Below, one piece after another: positions 25,041 to 37,748 of a DNA stretch of 64,000 nt; position 1 is the first letter of the stretch, and every line of letters begins with the position of its first letter. Below the pieces are notes generated by a model. It did no database searches, had not been told where the DNA came from, and saw only the letters and a list, made by a program, of their open reading frames with translations. The position numbers and the translations under genes were made by a program. The DNA is from Engraulis encrasicolus (taxonomy: Eukaryota; Chordata; Actinopteri; Clupeiformes; Engraulidae): the NCBI RefSeq assembly GCF_034702125.1, contig NC_085878.1, forward strand, positions 19,233,588 to 19,297,587, read 5' to 3'.

Positions 25041-26892
25041 AAGTGCTGTAATACAAGCCAAATGTGCTGCAACAAAGTATACATTTAAGAGTGTGCATAA
25101 TATATATTTAATAATTAAGTGTTTTATTTTTGATTTTAGATACCAAAGGAGACCCACCTGATCAAGAATGTACTGTGCTACTGTATAATACATAGCCACT
25201 ACTACACAGGCTACTACGTCTACGGTATATCCTATAAGCAGGAAGACACAGAAAGACAGCCAGACAGACGTAAACAGACAGATAGACAGATATTGGTAAA
25301 TATCTCAGCACCTCTCCCCTCTCCATCTATAGCACCACCACACAACTCCCAGCACCACATCCCCCATACTCTCTCCTCCAACCCTGCATTGATTCTGTCT
25401 GTGGTGTTATATGCCTTGGCTGGCATGAGGTCCGACGCATCCGTGCAGCGGTGTCTGTCTGCCGCTAAGTGCCGCTCTGAGCTGAGCCGGCGCGCATATT
25501 GATCAGAGCCGCCCCCACCAGGGGAGCTCACGGCATGCTGCTGTGCTATCGGTCACCATGGTGAAGACACTGCCAACGTCAACTGTGACCCTTAAAGTGA
25601 TTCCAGTGCACCCTAGGGACGTAGAGAGCGGAGCCGGGCGGAGGGAGAGAGGGTAGTCTTCAGGTCTATAAGGACTAAGGATTGTCTAGTTCTCCCTGAG
25701 GATAAAGTGAAGCTGATGCAATGTAGTGAAGCCTTTGGTTGATTCAGACATTGGGCAAATCGACCATTTAAGGATATGTCAAACACATTTTGGGCTCTAC
25801 TTTCATGATCAGAAGCACAAGTGTAATGTAGGTAGGCTATGTTCAATCCATATTTGCAATTTTGACAGTAGAAAATTGTGTTGACTCTATTGCTGCAGAT
25901 GGGTCTGTCGACAGACCTGTTCACTCTTTGCTTTGCTTAACAACATTATGATGTTATCGGATTATGACAGGGTCGTTACAATCTTGGAGACAGTAAGGTC
26001 ATAACATCTCTCTAACGTCTCTCTGCAAAGGTGAAGAACATACATATCAGCTGCATAACTATTGGTAAACACACTTGCTTATGGGCCTGCTGCAATAAAA
26101 GCTTGTCAATTACTGATACATAGCTATGACTTAAAGGGGCGTTCCTGCACGCATGTTTAAACAAGAGTCTGAAAATAATAAATAAATATTTCACCAGGGA
26201 GTGAAACAGCCTGTTTTAAAGCTGTTATACATGAATTAAAGAGAGGGAGTTTTTGGACTTTAAAAGTTTCATGAAGTGCTAAAGTAAAATTACTAAAAAA
26301 ATGTTACTTAATTTATTGATGAAAAGTTTTATATGTAATCTATAATTAATTTTAACACATAAATTTAACATTTTGCAATTATGAGCACTTTTTCAGTGCT
26401 GAGTAATATTCTCCTAGGGTGAAATATTGTCACATTACAATGGTCTTGACTTGAAAAAGATAAGATGTTATATTAAGCCACATTTAAATACAATCCCAAA
26501 AGGCTTTTGGGAAGAAGCAATTCCAAATTTACATCTGGCCTTTGCCTCACGACTCTTAAATAACAACAATGTGGGTTTAACATATCTTCAAATAGTGGAA
26601 GTAACAGCCATTTGTCACTGAGGTAAATGTACACACGCCATTGCACTCCTCACATATTGTACATGAGTAGAGAGCAGATAATGGTGCCTGGAGACCAAAG
26701 TGTGTGGGAATGGTACCATGTGTTCACTGTGCTTGGAACGTTAGTAAACCTCCCCCCCTCCGAAGCCTCATACAGTATTGGTAGCGCTGAGCTATCGGAC
26801 TGGTCCTGGAACTGGAGCGTTGACTAAGGTGGAGGGTTCATCCCCGAGTGGCGGACTGCACAGGAACTCCTCAGATACACCCACTGAGGAAA

Positions 26893-27060
26893 GGGGAAGA
26901 ATTACGCACAGGCTGCAGCCTAGGGGTCCCCACCTGCCAGGGGGCCCCTGCTTAGCCAAAAGTGAAATCTTTAATACCTACCGTACCTTGTAATTATGAC
27001 ACTGTCTATGTAAATCTGTCACGATTTGCCTTTGGGGGCCCACAGCAACCTGTAGCCTAG
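26893..27060. other. Divergent GGGGCCC-rich segment, copy B
   Basis: AGCCTAGGGGTCC at the left and GGGGCCC words near 26940, 27035 and 27060 replace about 100 bp of A (2366-2490). GCAGCCTAGGGG-type words recur at both ends, so this may be a fish repeat of the GGGGCCC class. Confidence 0.4.
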
Positions 27061-27376
27061 GGGCCCCAGAGCATCTTAATCCAGCCCTGGGTACTGTGCT
27101 CACTCAGGGTCCTCCCTCCTCAGGGGCACGTCTGGCAGCTGGTGAATTCAAATCCTCTTGTCACAGGTGTTAGCTCACCTGGTGGATTTTAACCTCTTGA
27201 GTGGCCCGTCATCGATCCATTCACTTAACGGACAGGCCACCAGTACTCTATGCTGTTCTTGGTCAAGTCGATAAGATATAATCTCTTTCCGAGAGACAAA
27301 GATAAGACTTTTGGTGATACGATTTTTCCCCCAGGGCTCTTTGCTACATTTTGGAGGAGCATTTGGAGAAGACTAC

Positions 27377-27622
<246 letters not shown>

Positions 27623-28254
27623 TCAACCCCATCTGGATGATGCAGCCTCTCCAGATGAATCAGCCAGCCCTGCCCAGCCCAGCCCTGCCTGCCATAGTAT
27701 CCTGTAGCGGGAAGCAGAGCCTCATTCAGACCCAGTGGTGACGGTCAGTGGAGCAGAGCGCCTGCTAGAATGGTCTGCTCAGGGTCTGTCAGCTGGGTGC
27801 TGCTCCGCCATTGATTTTGACCCATGATTAAGTCACCCTCCGACCCCCCCACTGGTGCAGCCAAAGAATATGGAGCTCAGCCTTGGGAGAAGGGGTTGGT
27901 GGTGAGGGAGGGGCTTGGTGCGGTGGGGGTTTGTCATGCTCCAGAGAGTACTGCCACTCCCAAACTCCACCTCCCTCAACCCCCTGCCCCGAAACCCTTC
28001 ACCATTACACAACACCCACACACTACCAAACTCACACACAAACCCAACAACACACACGCATGCGCGCAAACACACACACACGCACCCACACACACCAGAA
28101 AAGCAGAAAATCCCACTCCGCCCCCCCCACCTACTCACATTAATCGATACTCCCGCAGCCCCCTGTATTTTTAGAAATCTCTCCAGCTCCTTTAAATCGG
28201 TTGAGTCGGTTCCAGCTGCCTCTTGGCAGACAGGCCATTCCTGAAGGATCAAAG

Positions 28255-28380
28255 AAGAGAGAGGAGAGAGGTGGAAAGAGTGAGTGATGAGGGGGAAAAG
28301 AGAGAGAGATACAGTAAAGAGAGACAGAGAGAGAAGGGGAGTGAAAGAGAAACATTAAGAGAGAGAAAATAAGTGTGAGT

Positions 28381-28439
<59 letters not shown>

Positions 28440-28525
28440 GGAGTGAAACAGAAACATTAAGAGGGGGGAAGTAAAAGATAGAGAAAGATAGAGTGGGCAG
28501 AGAGAGAGGAAGAGAAAGAGAGATA
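28255..28525. repeat. (GA)n-rich tract, copy B
   Basis: Counterpart of 3849-4145 with a shorter pure core (28384-28436). Confidence 0.95.
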
Positions 28526-28646
28526 CAAACAAATCTGAGCACTTCAAAAAACTCAACTCAAAATCCCTGTTTCCTGAACATTATCAAATATGATTACATA
28601 ATGTAGGGAGACTAGCTAGTATAGTGCCATCACAATGCCTCTGGGG

Positions 28647-28751
28647 TGCATTTCTCGAAACTGTAGTTGCTAACTATGTTAGCTACTTTATTGTTTGCAA
28701 TGCAAAATCCCATTGGCAACTATCCAACTACGCTTTCAAGAAACACACCCC
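28647..28751. mobile_element. Short palindromic MITE, copy B
   Basis: Counterpart of 4267-4373, with GGGTGCATTTCTCGAAACTG and a right end reading CAAGAAACACACCCC. Confidence 0.65.
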
Positions 28752-29511
28752 AGACTGTTGGTGTGTGTGTAGCTTCAGAATCCCCTGGTGGAGTTAAGCA
28801 GAGCTACAGCACACATGGAGGACTGGAATCCTGCCGGAATCCTCCATGTCTCGAGCCAGAACATTGCCGGAGCATTTATTGTTTCAATATCAATGGCGGC
28901 TCACATTGAGGAGTCACAGGAGAGATTATAGACTATATTGACTCATTAGAGATGAACAGAAAACGTTTTTGAAGGAATTTGTTGGTGGTAAGGAGGACGG
29001 ACAAATGATAGGAAAAGACAAAGAGAGTAGAGTAGAGAAAGATGATTCAAGCCTGTGCATTTCCTGGATCCATGCGATGACATGTGAACGCCCCTTTAGG
29101 AGATCTGCAGGACAGCTTTGGAGACCTTAGGTTGAGCGTTACCTTGATATTTATGGCAGTAGCACACATCTCATGCAAGCCGTCATCAAATGCCACAGAA
29201 AGAGAAGAAGACGGAGGGGACAATGACCCCTTAGGAGACCGAACTTGAGCACACTCCTTTGCATTGTGTGGGTGGAGTTGGAATCATCTGACTCTACTAA
29301 GAAAATCTTTGGTAAAGCCATGCCTTCTGAAGAACTACTGCACAGGTAGGGCGAGAGTCAGGCAAACTCGCAGTGCCTTGCACCTTGCATGGTGTCAGAG
29401 GCGACTTCAGGTTCAACCCAAGCGAAGGAGTGAACATTTGAAAGACATTTGCCCCTACTGTAGCGAAGTCGGCTGCCTGCCAAGCCTGGTGACAAGATGT
29501 GCCTCTGCAAG

Positions 29512-29985
29512 TAGGGATGGTACAAACCGCACCGAAAACCGAAACCGTACAATTCACACACCATACCGAACCGTGAAATGCAGTCCGTGGCAAACCACAA
29601 TTCATGTACTGCCCAGAAAAATATGTAAAACAGAGATTCTAGGAGTATCTTATCCAGTCTCTCTGATTAACACATTAGCATATAAGACCAATCAGATGAT
29701 GACACAATTAAAATCACACCATTTCCACATTATAAGCCTATACAAACCATATGTAGGATATTTAGTGATAGTGGCATTTGGAGCACTCAGACAGCGCACA
29801 TCAACTGACGACAGCTGATTCAACTTGCGCATCATCACTTTATAATTGCAGTTATATGATTTAATATTCCCAGTGCACCATTTATCATGAACTACAAAAA
29901 AAAAGAACCTTAGAGAACCGAAAACCGTGACCTTGATACCGTGATATGAACCGAACCGTGAATTTTGTGAACCGTTCCACCCCTA
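29512..29985. mobile_element. hAT-type non-autonomous element (copy B only)
   Basis: Termini TAGGGATGGTACAAACCG and, from the other end, TAGGGGTGGAACGGTTCAC form imperfect inverted repeats. It is flanked by a perfect 8-bp target duplication TCTGCAAG (29504-29511 and 29986-29993), the hAT hallmark. The subterminal parts are rich in ACCGAACCG-type motifs on both sides. Copy A lacks it at about 5355. It encodes no transposase. The apparent 184-codon frame at 29264-29818 runs across the element border and is not a gene. Confidence 0.9.
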
Positions 29986-30534
29986 TCTGCAAGGTGTGAC
30001 CACTTTTGTTGCATTTTAGTCCACTAGTTGTGCCAGTACCCTCACAATATAGGCCCATTTTGTGAAGCCTGCTCCCAGCTACTACATTTGACCTCATACA
30101 ATATGACAATCTGTCAGAAAGCACACAATGCCCATTGACAGCATCCACAGTCTTTTGCAGTGCATGGGACAAAATAGAAGAGTCTGACCCACCAGGATAC
30201 AAATAATGACCTTCTGCAAGTCATTCAGGAGGCCACATGAAGAAAGGAGGTTCGACAGGAAGCAGAGCTTAGGGCATCACCAGCTCTCCATGTACATGTC
30301 TGCTGATGCTGAGTCCTACTGTGGCCAGGTGGTGTAGCCACTGCCAGGCAGTTTGCTGTGGTGCTGGCTGGACCTCACCTCTGCTCTGGCAGTCAGCTGA
30401 GTTCACTTCAGCTTTCCTTCTTCAAAGAGACTTGACAAAGACAGACTTGACAAAGGAGACATCTCCAAGCCAGGCAGGTGGTGGCCACTCAAACTTTTAT
30501 TCACTGTGGAAGGTAGGCTAGAGAGAGCATACTT

Positions 30535-31127
30535 AAAATCTTATACAAAACAATCCCAAACCCTAACCTGTCAGTAAGAAATGTTTATTTTTTTAGACAA
30601 AATACTTAAAATGTGAAAAATCCTGAGAAAACACAAGACTGTGGAAATAGCCTATAGAAAGCACTTCAAACAATTCTGTGTCCAGGAGCACGGAAAACAA
30701 TTCCGTGTCCAGGAGCACGGAATTTTGGCAAAATCCGTGCTCCAGGAGAGAGTGAATAAGTCCCGCCTCCAGTCATTTCAATGGGAAATGCTAGGCTAGT
30801 GAATTCAGCCAAAATTGAACACATTTTTCAGCTTCAAAGATGGAGTCGGTTCCGCCGCCAGTTTACTCAGCCAATTACGTGCCACGTTAATGACTGACTT
30901 ACGATTGACCAGAAAGATATATAGAAGACGGGCATTGGGTGCATGGAGGTGCCCAACCACACACCTGTATAGGTATGTGTGCCCAACACTAAACTAAACT
31001 AAACACTAAACTCGCACACCCACCAATCGCATCCACCCTCTTTGAGCGAAGTGGCGGCAGAATTGCAACGAGGAAGTGCCTTGCTAATCAACGAAGCTAA
31101 TCAGCCAAATCCTGACCCCCTGGTACA
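30535..31127. other. B-specific replacement block
   Basis: Occupies the place of 5833-7090. Holds a short tandem of GTGTCCAGGAGCACGGA units (about 30679-30720) followed by its inverted version GTGCTCCAGGAG. The rest is unique, with no gene. Confidence 0.7.
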
Positions 31128-31815
31128 AAGGTCACTTCTAAACAACTAAATGTGGCAGGGGATTATGGATAGCTTCTCGCCCAGCTTCCTATTATGTCAA
31201 AGGTGTCTACTTTCATAAGTCAAAAGTTTAGATTACATTTATGTTTTCCTCTATTCTGAAAGCGAAGTGAAAGAAAGCCCATTGGGAATTCCAACTCCCA
31301 TTGTCATTGTGACACAGCACACAAGTGAACACTGCACATTGCACACAACGAAATTGCATTTATGCCTCCCCGTGCAAGGGGGCAGCCCTCAGTGGCGCCC
31401 CATGGGGAGCAGTGCGGTGGGACGGTACCATGCTCAGGGTACCTCAGTCATGGAGGAGGATGGGGGAGAGCACTGGTTGATTACTCCCCCCACCAACCTG
31501 GCGGGTCGGGAGTCGAACCGGCAACCTCTGGGATGCAAGTCTGACGCCTTAACCGCTCACCCATGACTGCCCATATTCTCTCCATAGCTTTGAATAATAC
31601 TTAATATAATTCCTTGTAATATACTGTATAGAAATTCATTCCAGTTACTTTTTCCAACATTTAACTGCTGATTTGTTGTTTACGTACGTTCATTTCAGAG
31701 AGCAATCACACAATAAGCTTAAGTCATTAAATGTGCTGAATTCTCCAGGAAATGTATCGAGGTGGTGGTGATGGGGGTGGTGTTCTAAAACTTTTGACCT
31801 GTAGTGTAATTATTT
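31128..31815. mobile_element. Left-truncated Tc1-like remnant (B), split by SINE
   Basis: Homologous to about 7091-7474 with the right end GGTGTTCTAAAACTTTTGACC. The SINE 31258-31573 sits inside it. Confidence 0.6.
31258..31573 (-). mobile_element. tRNA-derived SINE (copy B only)
   Basis: On the minus strand it starts TGGGCAGTCATGGGTGAGCG. A box-A-like TGGGTGAGCGG and a perfect box B GGTTCGACTCC show an RNA polymerase III tRNA-type promoter. The 3' part carries AATTTCGTTGTGTG and ACAATGACAATGGGAG, resembling the tails of L2-mobilised fish SINEs, then a CTTTC-rich end. It is flanked by TATTCT on both sides (31252-31257 and 31574-31579). Copy A has the empty site CCCTATTCTCTCC at about 7230. 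It is a close relative of 54313-54648. Confidence 0.9.
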
Positions 31816-33089
31816 ACAGTAATAGCAATAGTTGACAATAGTTTTATGTAATTTAGGCGTGATGTTCCACGCAGGAGATCTCTTCATGTGAAGTTAAGAC
31901 AATCTTCACCACTGTCTCCAGCTAAGCAGCATCATGCTCCGTCTAGTGATTCAGTGATGTTTTTGACCCACTGTGTTGAAGCAAAAGGCCTATCCTCAGT
32001 TACCCACAATGCAGTGCGTCTACTCTACCCCGGCACAGCAAGCGAGCTCTTTGAGCTGCCACGGCTGTCGCAGCCTAACCAGAAGGGCTAATTTTAAACC
32101 CATTTGAAGCCAAGCAGTGCAGCAGCCCTGGGAGGTGCTGGGTAGACGAGTCAGGCAGAGAGAGAAACCACTTTTCTTTTGACAAACGTTTGCAGCCCCT
32201 AGCTTACAGATTCTGTTTTAGACAGGCGTGCCCCCAGCATAACACAACTCCTGCTTAGCATGCATACAGTGACGTCTCGTCAAACTCGGGCAAGCTGACA
32301 CTATAGACAAGCCTGTCTCCAGCAGCCCAAAGTCTTGTGAGGTCACTGCAGATTCTCACATATCAGGCAGATCTGCTGCTCATCATCCTCACAAAACACA
32401 AGATGAGGGAAATTTGTAATACCCTAACATATGTTATTACATTGTGTACGACCTGAGTAGTGAAACGTGTTGTGTCACATGAGTAGTTGTATGTCATGGG
32501 CAAATTCATACGGGCTGATGATGTGTAAGATACAATGTGTAGTGACGCATAATGGTTTCTGTATGAAGATCATAGCATCTATGCATGTGCGATGTCCACT
32601 TGTAGTATTTTGTGGCATCATTTTCTAAAGTCTGTCATTATCTACAGTCTCTGTCCTTCAAATCCCTCCAAAAACCTTACAACCACAGAACTACTACACC
32701 CAAAAAGTATTTGTTTATAAAAGTTGTTGGGCCCAATGCTTCCTTAGTTTGTTCAGGCTCTTCTGGCATACCCGTTTTAATGAAGCCAATTAATGGTAGC
32801 ATATTTGTTGCAGAGTTTCTGCTTTTTGTTGTTTTATAGGGTCCTTTAAACCTGATTTCAGCACATTTGACTTCGTTATAAGCAAACAACGCATACCATA
32901 GACTTTAATTTCCCCCCATTAAGCCTGAAAACTTTTCTTGATGTGATTAACATCCACTCAGCTTTGCTGTCAAAAGCGGGAAAATTTGCTGAACCCTCTA
33001 AAAAGCTGCACAAAACAGTGCTAAATATGATTGCCCCTCCCTGCCCTGTGTGGTACGCAGATCATTATTCAAACATGTGCACCCCCTCA

Positions 33090-33107
33090 GAGAGAGAGAG
33101 AGAGAGG

Positions 33108-33147
<40 letters not shown>
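33090..33147. repeat. (GA)n with GGGG interruption, copy B
   Basis: Counterpart of 8739-8776, longer and interrupted. Confidence 0.95.
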
Positions 33148-33149
<2 letters not shown>

Positions 33150-33343
33150 AGGGCCGCGTAATGTAATCCCTTTGAGGTGGGCTACTGTATGGCCATCCCC
33201 AGATGAATATTCATAAATAGTCTCTGCATCTGTCATGCCCCCGATCCTCCTCCATCCCCAAAACACATCCGCTCCTCTTGTCTGAATGCCCTTCACTTAA
33301 CTTATGCCTCCGAGTGTCTCAAACGGTGGAGGGAAAGCAGCTG

Positions 33344-33520
33344 CTTTTTAAAAAAAATATATATTTTTAAGGGCTTTTTGTGCCTTTATTGACAGGATAG
33401 TATGAGATGCTGACACTGAAATGAGTGGGTGAGACTCGAACCGTCCGGACTCGAACCGGGGTCCCCATGGGGCGGGCATGCAAGCCCAAATGTGGGGGGC
33501 CCCCGGAAAGCATCTGCTTT
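33344..33520 (-). mobile_element. SINE-like fragment (copy B only)
   Basis: GGGCTTTTTGTGCCTTTATT then GACAGGATAGTATGAGA, followed by ACTCGAACC twice (the reverse complement of a box-B-like GGTTCGAGT). This is the arrangement of a common fish short repeat. Copy A has no equivalent at 8985. Borders are approximate. Confidence 0.5.
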
Positions 33521-35437
33521 AAGGAAAGTGAAAATGTTGATGACCAGATTTTCACGACACCGATCCATCCAGGGCCCGTTGCATCTTCTAGTAAGGCGTT
33601 GATTTGGGAGCCCCTTCACACTCTCCCAGCACAGGTCTTAATGCGGCATTGGGAGGGCTTAACACATGTCGGGGCTACTAAAACCTTGGAAGAAATAGAA
33701 AAATGCATTATTCTAAAGCGCGGCCAGAGAGGTGTAACGTCGTAGCAATGCGGGGGCTGAAATAGACCTCGCAGGGGAGTCGCAGGGGCAGATGGGGCTG
33801 GTATCCTTGGCAATCTCATTCTAGAATTCACAGACAGGGCTTATTATTTCATAGATGACAAATGACTGTTTGGGGAGCTATCTAGCGGATTTAATAAGCA
33901 GTTTTGATTTATGGTGCATTCAACAGTGAGGGCTAAGGCCTAAAAATATGTCCAAACAACCCTGCATGCAGCCCTAACTTCACCCCCACGCACATGTCAC
34001 GCTGACAAGGGCAAAGGAAATGGGCAGGAATGAATGGCGGAGACAGAATGTGCAGCAGGGTTTGAGAGAGTTGGAAGCTCAACAATACCCAACTTCCTTC
34101 TTTCTTGGTCTGCCTCTGTGTGATCTTCACGTGCAATTTCAGTTCAAACCGAAGGAGCAATTTACATAAGCAAGTTATGTCTTTTTACACGACTATCTAT
34201 ATCTTTGAATTCCCCTTACGCACTGTAACCGGACAGAAAATACATTGAGAAAATCAAGTTAAGTGGTAAGGTTTGTGGATTGTAGTGTACAGTAAATAGG
34301 TCATGAAATAGCTGTTGGACACATCTGACGGTGGTGATTTATTTCTGCAGGCGAGCTTCTCCTTCTCACGGTGCCATCACCGTGTTGCTTGGAACAATGG
34401 GAGCGAATGGGCCCCATCCATCTTGCTCCTTAAATGGCTTTGCGGGACAAATTGCTCCTTCAGTAAAATGGCTGTAGAACAGCAGAGAAACACAGCAATG
34501 CCTCTCTCTCTCTCTCATCCCATTCACATCTTTAAAGGCTTTATCCTGAGATCAATCTGATACAACGGGATTGCACAACAGGAGACCATGTTGAGGAAAA
34601 CTGCTTTTTTATTATTATGAGAAATGTTCAAAAACAATATTGAACCATTAATTACTTAATAATGAAATTATTGGATTGGGGATATTAGGGACAGTAGTCT
34701 TTTGTTAATATCCGGATACATTGTGTCAAACATAAAATACAGTAAAACGATTGAAAATGACAAAGGGGATGATGTTCAAACAAGGAAAAACCAACAAGAC
34801 CCACGTTACATTGGTCACCAAGGAAAAGAAAAGGTAGGCACAATAGAACAATCAAACTTCCAAAGGTAATGTCATTTAAAAAAATAAAAAATAAAAAACC
34901 CACAATTTCGAGGAGCAGGCTCATTTTTATGGATGGCCCTTGCTAGAAGTGGGGGAGGAAGGGAAGTCCGTGCAAGTTTAAGTGTGGTGCGGCTGCATTT
35001 CCTTGCATGGCCGGGACTTACGGTTACCAAGGCTCAACTGGCTAAAGTCCTGCTCTAAGCCTTCGCCCCCAGTGCAGCAATTCGCATAGTAAATTCAAAG
35101 TAAATAACTGGATTAAGCAAGGGGATGGGAGCTATCGCCAGCACTCACTCATTCTCTGCAGAGACTTGGGAGCTCAACTTTCTTTTATGGCTGTGTCTGC
35201 ACCCCAACTATCTCTTCCCAAGCCTCCTGCTCAATTTACCTTTCCTCCATAGCTAATACCGTCTTCCCTCCGCCGACACATTCCTCCAAATGAATAATTA
35301 TGGGCCGAGCTGAGCAGTGCTCTGCCGAGTGTGAAGGCACCCGGCGAGGAGAAGTGAGACGACCGGGTCCCTGATGAGGTGGAGCTGAGGAGGGCCACGC
35401 TACAGTTCACTCCTCACCATGCCACCCACAAAAAGAG

Positions 35438-35439
<2 letters not shown>

Positions 35440-35513
<74 letters not shown>
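35440..35513. repeat. (GA)n, copy B
   Basis: Counterpart of 12246-12341. Confidence 0.97.
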
Positions 35514-35520
<7 letters not shown>

Positions 35521-36301
35521 AAATAGGAAGAAAAGAGAAAATTAAGAGAGGGAGGAACATGGTGGTAAGATGGTGTAAGAAAAATCGAAGGCGAAATCTA
35601 AAGCAGGAAAAGAGAAGCAATATTAGGGAGAACATGGTGGAGAGAGGGTGAAGAAGACGAATCTGTAAAGAGATCTAGTGAAAAAAAGATAGAGAAAAAG
35701 GGAGAGGCCGAGTAAAGCCGGAGATGTGCTTGCTGTGTGCATGTAATTTTGCATGTAACCGTCTGCAACAGAGTGCACATGCGTACTTCCTTCATGACGA
35801 CTGGAGCACTTAGGGCGATAGTGGAGGTATCTCTAGGGAGCAGATAGCCAATGGAGCACTCATTACTGTTTTCCACCATTGTTTGACTCTACCTTGAACT
35901 CAACATGGAAGTTTGGAAGATCACCTCTCTCTGTTCTGGCAATATTGCACAGCAATATCAACATCTTTGCACATTGTGACTGACGCTCTGCAGAGCGCAA
36001 AAATGACAAAAGTTTGCATGGTGACGTGTCCATGCACCAAAAGTGCATGTGCACATGTATCCCACAGCAAGCATAACCCTTTGCCTAAAACAGAGAGGGT
36101 GGAAAGAGTCAATCAAAGGTTTTGGTGGGATGCGGGAAAGCAGAGAGTGGAGGAGAGTTGAGAAAGAGGACAGAGGGGCAGAGTGGAGAGAATGCAGAGT
36201 GGAAGAAAGTTTAAAAGAAGGAGGGGTGGAGTATAAATCAGAGGAGAGAGACGGGGCAATAGCAGAGGAGAGAATGCATAAAGAGAAATGAGAGAACGTG
36301 T

Positions 36302-37220
36302 GGTCCGTGTACTTTTTCGTTCATTCATTTTTCTTTTTTGAAATGAAAAATGAAAATCAAAAAAGGGCTAAATTGATTGTTTTGTTTTAAGCAATGCAAG
36401 CAGAAATGGCTGTATTTAGTTTTCAGCATGTGTTGCCTCATATGAAAATAGTATTTGAAGAAGTGACAACATTTTTGATCGATTTTCAATTCGTAATATT
36501 TGTTTATTAATTTATTGAAATTAATTTGACTGACGCTATCATTTATCCGGAAGGATAGGCTATTTGCCGCCTGACTCGCACCAGTCAAGGCTTAGGTATT
36601 CCTCTAGCGACCATGGGGCATAGAAAAGACGCTCCAGAAATTCAGCCAGGGACATAAAAGTAAAGTAGAAGAATGAAAAAAAAAACACAGCCTTGACATG
36701 TGCAGGCCTAGCATGTATGCACGGCACAAGTGATATGGCCAGCCTTGGAGCATGCAGAACGTCCGCATTGTTGAATGAGCAACATTCCATTTATGGACAT
36801 AATTGTATCGGTTAGGCTATAATTAATTCGATAGACTTCATAGCTCATTGTAGGCCACATTTTCACACCTAAGATATATACAGTAGGCTACCTTAGGTAA
36901 GAAATAGTCCAAAGCAGTGGTATGTAATCGACAGCCATATGATTATTGTAAGGTTGATGTCTCGCGTTATTATTTTGCCACCATTTGCTTATTATATTAG
37001 CCATCTTGCAGGTTAAACATGTGAACGGACGCAACGAATAGCCTACAACAAAGCAACTAAGTCGAGTGGGCCTATTCTTTCGCTCGCGAGTTTGGAGAGC
37101 TGATGCGCACGCGTTTTCGAGGTTTAAAGAAACTACCTCTGTTTATGTAGGCTATGCACGCTTGATACACGTTTCACTTTGGTGTATTTAGGGCATTAGT
37201 GGTAGTATGCTTCCAAGTAT
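36302..37220 (+). repeat. Left inverted arm of foldback element
   Basis: Pairs with 37745-38687. Matching landmarks include the TTCATTCATT region near the end, the stretch around the ATTTATCCGGAAG motif, and GTAGGCTATGCACGCTT near the inner end. Confidence 0.85.
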
Positions 37221-37442
37221 GCTGATCATCAGATCGGTCAAAAACCTCTATGAGTCAATGACCGTTAACTCCCCGTCAACTTTACCGTTGCGCAGCTGTC
37301 CTTCACTGCGTGCGTGTATTTTCATTACACATTTACATTACAAAATGTGATGATGTCTGAACAAATAACATCATTTGCAAACCTTGGTTGAGCAAGATGG
37401 AAAATTTGCTCCACAAATACGCACTTCTGTTATTAGGGCACT

Positions 37443-37748
37443 ATGCAAATACGATCTATAGGCATAAATAATCACATGAAATCTCAACTCTTGAGCAGGG
37501 CGCCTGTGAGGAAGATGTTTCGTCTCAAGGACTACCGACAAGGTTGGAGATCAGGAGATGAAGGGTTAAAATACCGAGGTCCAAACTATGTTTCTAATGT
37601 ATGCGCAATTTTATTTCCCAAAAAAAACAGTGCACGAGGGCAACCAAACGAAAATGACCAAACTGGCACAGACAACGGGGACATTGACGGGAACGTTGGC
37701 ACCCCTGATGATCAGCAAACCTTCACCATTTTCATCTCTGGCCTGTAA
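37443..37748 (+). other. Unrecognised 101-codon open frame in the foldback core
   Basis: The only longer non-repetitive open frame in the core. The predicted protein is basic at the N-terminal half and acidic (NENDQTGTDNGD) at the C-terminal half. No transposase catalytic motif is visible. It could be a chance frame or a relic. Confidence 0.15.

Noticed and set aside
29264..29818. 184-codon plus-strand open frame
   Set aside because: It begins in unique sequence and ends in the hAT element inserted at 29512, which is absent from copy A, so it is a chance fusion.
31490..31573. tRNA gene from the box A/B match
   Set aside because: It continues into a SINE body with target duplications, and the cloverleaf is degenerate; the same applies at 54313.
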